From assembly GCA_017470815.1 (NCBI GenBank), contig JAFUXT010000012.1:62001-126000 (forward strand): 64,000 nucleotides of DNA, given 5' to 3'. Positions 57,844 through 64,000 of this stretch are shown here, one piece after another. This DNA comes from a bacterium (lineage in GTDB: Bacteria > Cyanobacteriota > Vampirovibrionia > Gastranaerophilales > Gastranaerophilaceae). Position numbers and translations under genes: made by a program. How positions within the stretch are numbered: the stretch's first letter is position 1; every line of letters starts with the position of its first letter. Under the pieces are notes generated by a model. The model was not told the origin of the DNA. It saw nothing but the letters and a program-made list of their open reading frames with translations, and ran no database searches.

Positions 57844-58489
57844 TTTGTCCCTCCTTGTTCGACGTAATCCCCTCGCCCTCTGGGAGAGAGTTAGGGAGAG
57901 GGTTTATCATTTGCCCTTTCCACACTTTTTGCAAAACTTTCGATAATACAATCGCAAAAGTGAATGCAATAATAGTGACTAAAAGAGTTGGTGCAATTAT
58001 TTCTGTCGGATTTTTGTACCCGATACCGACCAAAACTGCCAAAACTGTCGTCGGAATAAGTTGAAATCCTGCGGTATTCATCCCCAAAAACAGGCACATT
58101 GAATTTGATGCCGAAGTTTTGTCTTTATTTTCTTTTTGCAATTCTTCCATTGCTTTTATGCCAAATGGTGTTGCAGCATTAGAAAGTCCGAATGCATTGG
58201 CGGTAAAATTCATTGCAATATCGCCGACAGCGGGTGATTGCGGAGGAATTTCGTTAAACAAAACTTTGGTAATCGGTTTTAATACTTTTGATAAAAAGTC
58301 TATGATACCTGATTTTTGGGCGATTTTCATTATCCCAAGCCAAAATGCCATAATTCCGATAAGTGAAAACGCAACTTTAACTGACAATTCCGCACCGCTC
58401 ATAACGGCATTAACAACATCCTGCAACTTGCCGTTTATCGCCCCGATTACTATTGAAATTACTATCAGAAAGAAGAATATGTAATTCAT
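57836..58489 (-). CDS. spmA: Spore maturation protein A-like (nucleoside-recognition domain)
   Basis: 217 residues, five to six membrane helices, with GAELSVKVAFSLIGIMAFWL and NAFGLSNAATPFGIKAMEEL as family signatures and SMCLFLGMNTAGFQLIPTTV further on. The C-terminal about 20 residues (INPLPNSLPEGEGIT and following) are encoded by a dispersed repeat and lack family conservation. The ATG at 58489 has AATAAT 6 bases upstream and TTGACC 17 bases before that, so the spmAB transcript is probably leaderless. Confidence 0.88.
   Translation of the reverse strand: MNYIFFFLIVISIVIGAINGKLQDVVNAVMSGAELSVKVAFSLIGIMAFWLGIMKIAQKSGIIDFLSKVLKPITKVLFNEIPPQSPAVGDIAMNFTANAFGLSNAATPFGIKAMEELQKENKDKTSASNSMCLFLGMNTAGFQLIPTTVLAVLVGIGYKNPTEIIAPTLLVTIIAFTFAIVLSKVLQKVWKGQMINPLPNSLPEGEGITSNKEGQND
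57866..57906 (-). repeat. CCCTCTCCC-type repeat forming the SpmA C-terminus
   Basis: Minus strand: AACCCTCTCCCTAACTCTCT, then CCCAGAGGGCGAGGGG, an imperfect palindrome of a widespread intergenic repeat type, translated in frame at the end of spmA. Confidence 0.65.
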
Positions 58490-58518
58490 AAGTTGATTAT
58501 TGCACCAAAAGTAAGTTT

Positions 58519-58554
58519 GGTCAACTTGAAACCTCTTTAAACTTGTAGTATAAT
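58519..58554. promoter_or_regulatory. Back-to-back divergent promoters
   Basis: Minus strand: TTGACC (58524-58519), 17 bases, AATAAT (58501-58496), 6 bases, ATG of spmA. Plus strand: TTGAAA (58526-58531), 17 bases, TATAAT (58549-58554), leader with AGGAGAG. The two -35 boxes are one base apart. Confidence 0.7.
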
Positions 58555-58576
58555 CTTAAAAGATTAGGAGAGAGAA

Positions 58577-59413
58577 ATGGGATATAAAATATTATCAAAA
58601 AAAGAAATTTGTCCGAATCAATATGAAATAACAATTGATGCGCCTTATGTTGTACGCAATGCGAAGGCAGGACAGTTTATAATTTTCAGAGTTGAAGAAG
58701 ATGGAGAAAGAGTGCCTTTGACTATTGCTGATGTCGATAAAGAAAAAGGAATTTTAACACTTGTATTTATGGCTGTCGGTTATTCAACCAAAAAACTTGG
58801 ACAACTTAATGCAGGTGATGAAATTGTTGATATCGTCGGGCCTTTAGGGAAACCTACCGATATTAAAAAATACGGTACGGCAGTATGTGTTGCGGGCGGA
58901 TACGGTGCCGCACCCTGCTATTTGATATCAAAAGCCCTAAAAGAAGCAGGGAATAAAGTTTATATGATTTCAGGTGCAAGGACAAAAGATTTACTTTTCT
59001 GGGAAGACAAGATGAAAGATGCCTGCACTGAACTTTATATGACAACAGATGACGGTTCTTACGGTATAAAAGGTTTTGGAACAACTGTTTTGCAGCAGAT
59101 AATTGACAGAGAAAAAGTTGATTATGTAATCGCTGTCGGACCTATGCCTATGATGAGGGCAGTAGCGGAACTTACAAGGGATAAAGGAATTTATACCGAA
59201 GCAAGTATGAACCCGATTATGGTTGACGGAACAGGCATGTGCGGGGCTTGCAGGGTTACTGTCGGCGGGAAAACAAAATTTGCATGTGTTGACGGACCTG
59301 ATTTTAATGCTCACGAAATTGACTTTGATGAAGTTATTAACAGAACAAAGATTTATAAAGACCAGGAACGCAAAAGAGATGAAAATTGCAACTTACTAAA
59401 ACAAGGAGTATAA
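58577..59413 (+). CDS. NfnA/SudB-type FAD/NAD-binding electron-transfer subunit
   Basis: 278 residues matching the small subunit of ferredoxin-NADP oxidoreductase/sulfide dehydrogenase (NfnA, related to PyrK). The FAD domain has ERVPLTIADVDKEKG, the NAD domain has CVAGGYGAAPCYLISKAL and VIAVGPMPMMRAVAEL, and a 2Fe-2S site uses GTGMCGACRVTVGG and a later KFACVDGP cysteine. Normally the glutamate-synthase-like NfnB follows. Here the next genes are a small Cys protein and etfBA, so this subunit may partner with the Etf. AGGAGAG precedes the ATG. Confidence 0.85.
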   Translation: MGYKILSKKEICPNQYEITIDAPYVVRNAKAGQFIIFRVEEDGERVPLTIADVDKEKGILTLVFMAVGYSTKKLGQLNAGDEIVDIVGPLGKPTDIKKYGTAVCVAGGYGAAPCYLISKALKEAGNKVYMISGARTKDLLFWEDKMKDACTELYMTTDDGSYGIKGFGTTVLQQIIDREKVDYVIAVGPMPMMRAVAELTRDKGIYTEASMNPIMVDGTGMCGACRVTVGGKTKFACVDGPDFNAHEIDFDEVINRTKIYKDQERKRDENCNLLKQGV

Positions 59414-59425
59414 GGAGAGAAAATT

Positions 59426-59611
59426 ATGGCAGAGCAACAAATGAAATCTTGTCCTTTGACAAGTATCGGAACAGGAATCGATATGGTTTGTTCAGGTGAT
59501 AAATGTGCGTGGTATATTCCGAGTGTAAAGAAGTGTGCAATGTATTTAATGGCTTATGATGCGCTGTTGAGTGCAAATGAAAAACAAAAAGCCGCAAAAA
59601 AAGTAAGGTAG
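59426..59611 (+). CDS. Small cysteine-containing protein in the electron-transfer cluster
   Basis: 61 residues with cysteines in KSCPLTSIG, DMVCSGDKCAWYIP and KKCAMY (four in all), enough for an iron-sulfur or zinc site, and a basic helical tail. A strong AGGAGAG RBS and a 12-bp gap after the NfnA-like gene suggest translation as part of that operon. It resembles no family that I can name; a structural or electron-transfer accessory role is inferred only from context. Confidence 0.65.
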   Translation: MAEQQMKSCPLTSIGTGIDMVCSGDKCAWYIPSVKKCAMYLMAYDALLSANEKQKAAKKVR

Positions 59612-59645
59612 TTGTAGGCGAGTGTAACGAGCCGTACAAATACCT

Positions 59646-59668
59646 TATCCCGAACTTGTTTCGGGATC
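59646..59668. repeat. Short palindromic repeat before etfB
   Basis: ATCCCGAA, CTTGT, TTCGGGAT: an 8-bp inverted repeat of a type common in many genomes. It lies between the small Cys gene and the etfB RBS. Confidence 0.6.
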
Positions 59669-59687
59669 GCAATATTAAGGAGTTTAT

Positions 59688-60485
59688 ATGTTAAAAATAG
59701 CATTGTGCGTAAAACAGGTGCCTGATACAACTGATATTCGCTGGACCGAGAATAATACAATTCAGCGTGAGGGAGTTGAAAGCGTAATCAATCCTTATGA
59801 TGTGTATGCAGCAGAATTTGCGCTAAAAATTAAAGAGCAGTTAAAAGATGTTGAAATAACAGTTTTTACTATGGGACCAAATCAGGCAACTGATATGCTT
59901 CGTAAACTTCTTGCGATAGGATGCGACAGAGCGGTTTTAATTTCTGACAGAAAATTTGCAGGAGCAGATACTTATGCTACGGGGAAAACAATTTCTGCCG
60001 CAATTAAAACCGAACTTCCCGATTTTGATTTAATTGTGTGCGGTCAGTTTGCGGTTGATGGTGATACTGCACAGACAGGACCTTGTATTGCAGAGTTTTT
60101 AAACATTGCGCAGGTCACTTATACCCAAAAATTTGAAAAGGTTGATAAAAAATCAATCGAATTAAAACGAATTTTGGAAAACGGAATTGAAAGAGTCAAA
60201 ACGACTTATCCTGCACTTATTTGCGTATTAGAAGGCAAATTTGAACCAAGACGCCCGACAATAAACGGAATAAAATTTGCATCAAAACAGGAAATTCGAG
60301 TTTGTGATGCGCAAATTATCGGTTTAGAACCCGAGCAAGTCGGATTAAAAGGTTCTCCGACTTATGTTAGCAGAGCATTTCGCAATATGTCAAATCATAA
60401 TGCGCAAAAATTTGAACTTTCAACAGAGGAAAGCGTAAAACTTTTAGACGAAAAAATTAAAAGTTTGGAGGTGAAAAATGCCTGA
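59688..60485 (+). CDS. etfB: Electron transfer flavoprotein beta subunit
   Basis: 265 residues. CVKQVPDTTDIRW at the N-terminus and DLIVCGQFAVDGDTAQTGP in the middle are family signatures; the DGDTAQ-type loop is typical of the FixA/bifurcating class, which binds a second FAD. The C-terminal arm has RRPTINGIKFASKQEI. AAGGAG lies ahead of the ATG. It overlaps etfA by 8 bp. No acyl-CoA or lactate dehydrogenase partner is in the window. Confidence 0.94.
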   Translation: MLKIALCVKQVPDTTDIRWTENNTIQREGVESVINPYDVYAAEFALKIKEQLKDVEITVFTMGPNQATDMLRKLLAIGCDRAVLISDRKFAGADTYATGKTISAAIKTELPDFDLIVCGQFAVDGDTAQTGPCIAEFLNIAQVTYTQKFEKVDKKSIELKRILENGIERVKTTYPALICVLEGKFEPRRPTINGIKFASKQEIRVCDAQIIGLEPEQVGLKGSPTYVSRAFRNMSNHNAQKFELSTEESVKLLDEKIKSLEVKNA

Positions 60486-61482
60486 TGAAAATAATTCCGG
60501 CATAATGCTATATGCACAATTAACGCATGAAAATTATATTCATACGGTATTTTTTGAACTCCTTGAAAAAGCGCATGAGTTATCTCAAAAATTAGGCGGA
60601 GTTGAAATTAGTGCGGTTTGTTTTGCTTCTCCTGATACTATTGAGGGCTTTAAGGGTGCATTTCAAAATATGGGAGTAAATAAAGTTTACTATTTTGAAG
60701 ATAAACGGCTTGAGAAATATTCAACGCAGTATTACTCAAAACTTTTCACAGAACTTGTAAAAGAAGTTAAACCTGAAATTTTGCTTATCGGCGCTACAAA
60801 TCAGGGCAGAGATTTGGCCCCGAGAATTTCAAGTTCCTTGCATACAGGTCTGACTGCGGACTGTATCGAACTTGATATAAACGAAAAAGGTCAACTTGCC
60901 GCAACAAGACCGACTTTTGGCGGAGAACTTATGGCGACAATTTTGTGCAAAAACTATCCGCAAATGGCTACTGTAAGGCCGAATGTATTTAAAGTACACA
61001 GTGTAGATTATCACGCAGATACGGAGTTTATCAGAAAAGATACTTCCATTTTAGACGGACTTAAAAATGATGTTGAGATAATAGAATTTAAAAAAACAAT
61101 CGAAAATGAGATTAATAATCTTGATAATGCGGATATTGTTGTTGCTGGCGGAATGGGTTTGAAAAATGAAAAAGGTTTTGAACTTTTGCAAAAATTTGCC
61201 GATAAAATTGGAGGTTCAGTTGCGGCAACAAGACCTGCAGTTGAAAACGGTCTTGCGCCTCATTCAATTCAAATCGGACAGACAGGAAAAACTGTCAGAC
61301 CGAAAGTTTATATTGCCTGCGGAATTTCAGGAGCAATTCAGCATACTGTTGGAATGGATAAAGCCGAACACATAATTGCAATAAATAATGACCCTGATGC
61401 CCCAATTTTTGGCATTGCAGATACAGGAATTGTCGGCGACTTTTTTGAAATTGTCCCAAAATATTTAGAATTACAGCACTAA
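60478..61482 (+). CDS. etfA: Electron transfer flavoprotein alpha subunit
   Basis: 334 residues. The C-terminal FAD domain is clear: [52 protein letters not shown] and [20 protein letters not shown], ending in [18 protein letters not shown]. The length is normal, so the gene is complete even though the sequence right after its stop belongs to a different, truncated gene. It forms a heterodimer with EtfB and passes electrons between flavoproteins. Confidence 0.95.
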   Translation: MPDENNSGIMLYAQLTHENYIHTVFFELLEKAHELSQKLGGVEISAVCFASPDTIEGFKGAFQNMGVNKVYYFEDKRLEKYSTQYYSKLFTELVKEVKPEILLIGATNQGRDLAPRISSSLHTGLTADCIELDINEKGQLAATRPTFGGELMATILCKNYPQMATVRPNVFKVHSVDYHADTEFIRKDTSILDGLKNDVEIIEFKKTIENEINNLDNADIVVAGGMGLKNEKGFELLQKFADKIGGSVAATRPAVENGLAPHSIQIGQTGKTVRPKVYIACGISGAIQHTVGMDKAEHIIAINNDPDAPIFGIADTGIVGDFFEIVPKYLELQH

Positions 61483-61801
61483 TTTTGAAGAAATCATTGA
61501 AAAGTATGTAGAAATGAATGTCGCCCATCCTTTCAGAGAAGGTAACGGCAGAAGTACAAGAATATGGCTTGATTTAATATTAAAAAAAGAGATAGGTAAA
61601 GTCGTTGATTGGAACAATGTTGATAAAGAGGATTATCTGCTTGCGATGGAAAGAAGCCCTATCAAAGATATAGAGATAAAAGAACTTCTAAGAAAAGCCC
61701 TGACTTCTAACATAAATAACAGAGAAGTTTATATGAAAGGAATTGATGCAAGTTATCACTACGAGGGGTATAACATATTTAAATCTGATAACTTGAAATA
61801 A
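61478..61801 (+). pseudogene. C-terminal remnant of a class III Fic AMP-transferase
   Basis: The frame contains the Fic core motif [19 protein letters not shown], the AMP-transfer HPFxEGNGR loop, and at the end SYHYEG, matching the (S/T)xxxE(G/N) inhibitory helix of class III Fic proteins. Coding similarity can be followed back to about 61478 ([12 protein letters not shown]), where it meets the etfA stop. The first half of a normal Fic (about 90 residues, including the target-clamping flap) is missing. There is no RBS for the internal ATG at 61514. A deletion joined it to etfA. Confidence 0.85.
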
Positions 61802-61863
61802 TATATAACTACTGATTAAACATTCTATTTGCAAATGTAATTTGTTAGTGTAAAAATGTTTCT

Positions 61864-63033
61864 ATGATTTACACAAAAGAAGAACGAAAACCCCAAATAT
61901 GGTTTTGTGGCGGGCATTTTATTAACGATATTTATACCGGATTTTTAAATCCGATTATGCCGTTTATTGCAGAGCAGGTAAAAATTTCGATGCCTGTTGC
62001 AACTATAATTTTGAGTTGTTCGCATATATTTTCATCACTTTTGCAGCCATTTTTCGGTTTCTTTGCCGATAATATGAGAAAACGCGCGCTGATATTTTGG
62101 GGGCTAATTTTTACTTCAGTATTTATATCTTTTGCGCCGGCAAGTCAAAATATTATCAATATGGTTTTATTCATAATGCTCGGCAGTCTTGGTTCAAGTC
62201 TTTTTCACCCGCAATCTTTGGGATTAATTTCAAAATTCTCGAAATCTGATGTCGTAAGGAATATGGGAATTTTTATCGCTTTCGGAACATTAGGCTATTC
62301 AATGGGACCTTTGTTTTCATCTTTTATAGCGCAGTATTTTGGGTTAAACAAGATGCCATATTTGGCTTTGCTTGGTGTAACTTGGGCAATTTTGATGTTC
62401 AAGATGGTTCCTAAATTCTCTGCCGAAACAACGCAAAAACCTGATATTCATTTCGGTAAGTCACTAAAAGATATTCTGTCAAATCGGAAATTAAATATTT
62501 TAAATGTGATAGCCATGTTAAAGTCATTAATGACAACATCTTGCTCAATATTGTTGCCATTTTTGTGGAAATCTCAAGGTTATTCAAAATTCCAAATCGG
62601 ACTTGCATTGTTCATTTTTATATTTTTAGGCGGTATTGCATCTCTTTTAAGTCCGAAATTTGAACATAAAATCGGAACCGCAAATGTATTTTATTTTTCA
62701 ATGATAACAACTTTGCCGTTGATGGTTTTATTTATGCTCACTTATAAAAGCATGCCGATATTGTCTTTTGTTATATTTGGGATAATGGGGTTTGTGACTA
62801 TGTTTGCTACTCCTATAACAATGAACTTGGCACAAAATGTTATACCTCAATACAAAAGTATTATAGGTGGATTTATAAACGGATTTTCGTGGGGGATTGT
62901 TGCAATTATAATGTCAGGAGTAGGATTTATAGCACAGAATACAAGCATCGTACCGGTGCTTGTCGGAATATCTGTTATTCCCGCGGTATGTTCTTGTCTT
63001 GTAAAATTCTTATTTCCAAAAACTAAAAATTAA
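61864..63033 (+). CDS. MFS transporter, fosmidomycin-resistance (Fsr) type
   Basis: 389 residues with 12 hydrophobic helices. The opening GHFINDIYTGFLNPIMPF and the SSLLQPFFGFFADNMRKR loop are the Fsr-family landmarks, with SLGSSLFHPQSLGLI in TM4. Members export fosmidomycin or sugars; the natural substrate here is unknown. The ATG at 61864 has no clear RBS. TGTAAAAAT lies just upstream and may be a poor -10. Confidence 0.85.
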   Translation: MIYTKEERKPQIWFCGGHFINDIYTGFLNPIMPFIAEQVKISMPVATIILSCSHIFSSLLQPFFGFFADNMRKRALIFWGLIFTSVFISFAPASQNIINMVLFIMLGSLGSSLFHPQSLGLISKFSKSDVVRNMGIFIAFGTLGYSMGPLFSSFIAQYFGLNKMPYLALLGVTWAILMFKMVPKFSAETTQKPDIHFGKSLKDILSNRKLNILNVIAMLKSLMTTSCSILLPFLWKSQGYSKFQIGLALFIFIFLGGIASLLSPKFEHKIGTANVFYFSMITTLPLMVLFMLTYKSMPILSFVIFGIMGFVTMFATPITMNLAQNVIPQYKSIIGGFINGFSWGIVAIIMSGVGFIAQNTSIVPVLVGISVIPAVCSCLVKFLFPKTKN

Positions 63034-63227
63034 GCAAATATATTTAAAAATTTTCCGACTAAAGAATCTGAACTCTTTTTTGCGGCGTTAAAGTCCAAGT
63101 TTTTTGCAAACGATTGCCCGTTAAAATCATTTAAATAACGGTTCACATAAGGAACAACCTGTGCCTTTTTAATATCTGCATTTACCCCGTTATTTTTCTT
63201 TAAATATCCGATTGAATCGACCAGCAT
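63030..63227 (-). CDS. Small hypothetical protein
   Basis: 65 residues, basic and polar, no cysteine or membrane helix (starts MLVDSIGYLKKNNGVNADI). It overlaps the stop of the Fsr-like gene by 4 bp. RBS evidence is weak, so the call rests on the compact convergent fit and composition. The family is not recognised. Confidence 0.45.
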   Translation of the reverse strand: MLVDSIGYLKKNNGVNADIKKAQVVPYVNRYLNDFNGQSFAKNLDFNAAKKSSDSLVGKFLNIFA

Positions 63228-63346
63228 TAATTCTTAACCCCAAATTGTTTACCAAATTAGTGTATCATAAACAACTTATATTAACAATTTTTTTTACAAA
63301 TTTTTACTTATTAGCAAATTTATTTTTTTATGTTTTTATAAAGAGT

Positions 63347-63766
63347 ATGAATACAGACAAAATAACATTCGGACAAACTTATATAAAACCGTCATTAGTA
63401 AAATATATGAAGCAGGAAAATATTGACAAAATGCCGTATATTTTCGGACTTGGAGAATTTTACCCGACAGATATATTCATTGGCTCAAATCTGAAAGGTG
63501 ATTTGACTCTTGACATTATGCACTCTACTCCTGCAAAGCAGTTGTTCTTTAGTGATGAAATTCCAAAAACATTTGCCAATGTTACATTATTGAATTTTTT
63601 ACATAATACGGAAAGAGCACAAAGATTTCATGACGGAATAAAAACGCCAGTCTGGAGGACATCAATCTCAGATATTGATAAACTTTCTATAAGAGATTTG
63701 CAACTTGCCGTAAACAAAAAAATAGAATATTATTACGAAACATTAGCGAAAAAATTTTTAAACTAA
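63347..63766 (+). CDS. Hypothetical protein
   Basis: 139 residues from the ATG at 63347. A longer frame begins at 63212 but crosses an AT-rich promoter-like segment, and TATAAA at 63337-63342 lies 4 bases before this ATG. The product begins MNTDKITFGQTYIKPSLV, is soluble, with a Phe/Gly-rich middle (IFGLGEFYPTDIFIGS) and a helical C-terminus. The family is not recognised. Confidence 0.6.
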   Translation: MNTDKITFGQTYIKPSLVKYMKQENIDKMPYIFGLGEFYPTDIFIGSNLKGDLTLDIMHSTPAKQLFFSDEIPKTFANVTLLNFLHNTERAQRFHDGIKTPVWRTSISDIDKLSIRDLQLAVNKKIEYYYETLAKKFLN

Positions 63767-63775
63767 TCATTTTGT

Positions 63776-63804
63776 TTGCAAAGCGCAATAATATATGCTA
63801 AACT
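63776..63804 (+). promoter_or_regulatory. Promoter of the 6S-like RNA
   Basis: TTGCAA (63776-63781), 17 bases, TGC-TAAACT (hexamer 63799-63804). Transcription would begin near 63811, exactly where the closing stem starts. Confidence 0.65.
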
Positions 63805-63810
63805 GTTTTA

Positions 63811-63990
63811 CAGTTCCATACAGGTGTTAATTTTGTTCCTACATTTACATAAATAGGGAGAGTTAACTCCAATGAGGCTGAAGTATACCCGCCGATTTTA
63901 TATCGCCAGCGGGAAACGGATTACTCAGGGTTCTCACCCACCTGCAGAGTTCAGCAGGTAACAAAATCCGCTTGTATGGGACTTTTTTTA
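63811..63990 (+). ncRNA. 6S-like structured RNA
   Basis: About 180 nt folded as a long rod. The ends pair over 15 bp (AGTTCCATACAGGTG at 63812-63826 with CGCTTGTATGGGACT at 63969-63983). A second helix (TTTTGTT at 63831 with AACAAAA at 63960) follows, then an internal region. There is an apical hairpin at 63888-63913 (CCCGCCGAT/ATCGCCAGCGGG) and a small hairpin ACCTGC/GCAGGT at 63940-63959. The closing stem plus T7 ends transcription. Length and layout (closing stem, central bubble, apical stem, 3' bubble hairpin) fit 6S RNA, which binds RNA polymerase holoenzyme. The identity is inferred from architecture. Confidence 0.65.
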
Positions 63991-64000
63991 TCACCACTTT

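Noticed and set aside
63811..63990. Signal recognition particle RNA or tmRNA
   Set aside because: No GGAAGCAGCC-like apical SRP motif, and no tRNA-like ends or tag reading frame; the rod-like layout fits 6S better.

Overview
This is a 64 kb stretch of a low-GC bacterial chromosome. The gene mix suggests a gut-type, non-photosynthetic relative of Cyanobacteria (Melainabacteria/Vampirovibrionia, probably Gastranaerophilales). It combines glycogen synthesis through ADP-glucose (glgA, glgC), ClpC and ClpB, a CHASE2-cyclase, REC-first histidine kinases, a pseudopilin with an FTLTELL-type prepilin motif, SpmA/SpmB in a non-sporulating setting, an NfnA-like flavoprotein next to EtfBA, and many lineage-restricted small or membrane proteins. 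The taxonomic placement is inference from family recognition, not from a database search.

Layout. 1-8.2 kb: a truncated hypothetical gene, adenylate kinase with a radical SAM protein, a membrane-anchored GT5-like glycosyltransferase and clpC. 8.4-22.2 kb: a 1170-residue zinc-ribbon/cyclase-like/STAND-like/TPR protein, glgA, a CHASE2 adenylate/guanylate cyclase, eda-csaB, a DHA2-type exporter, dnaK and glgC. 22.2-32.5 kb: several unknown proteins, an ECF sigma/anti-sigma pair, a C_GCAxxG_C_C protein, tRNA-Leu(UAA) preceded by a tandem repeat array, patatin, a HEAT protein, mnmG, a GNAT-like protein and very small peptides. 32.5-46.4 kb: aspS, rqcH, rsmE, cca, a TPR protein, two secreted tandem paralogs, a lipoate/octanoate transferase, tRNA-Met preceded by a second tandem array, a LysM-transglycosylase, a CheR-like protein, ahcY and ruvC. 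46.4-54.1 kb: a pseudopilin, RNase P RNA, a two-component pair, a secreted protein and gltX. 54.2-64 kb: clpB with an in-frame stop, spmAB, an electron-transfer cluster (NfnA-like, a small Cys protein, etfBA), a Fic remnant, an Fsr-like transporter and a 6S-like RNA.

Most striking observations. Two unrelated tRNA genes (Leu-UAA and Met-CAU) are each preceded by two tandem copies of a unit of about 110 bp. Each unit begins with that tRNA's own acceptor/D-arm 5' sequence. At the equivalent D-arm position it is interrupted by the same short motif flanking a hairpin, and it ends with a segment that can pair back to the acceptor strand. This looks like an undescribed tRNA-associated element or structured RNA family. 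Second, about a dozen genes have a -10 hexamer exactly 6 (once 7) bases before the ATG, implying extensive leaderless transcription. Third, dispersed palindromic repeats have been captured in frame inside rqcH and spmA.

Genes are mostly in short units of one to four, separated by clear rho-independent terminators. Several start calls differ from the longest ORF where an RBS or a leaderless promoter decides the start.
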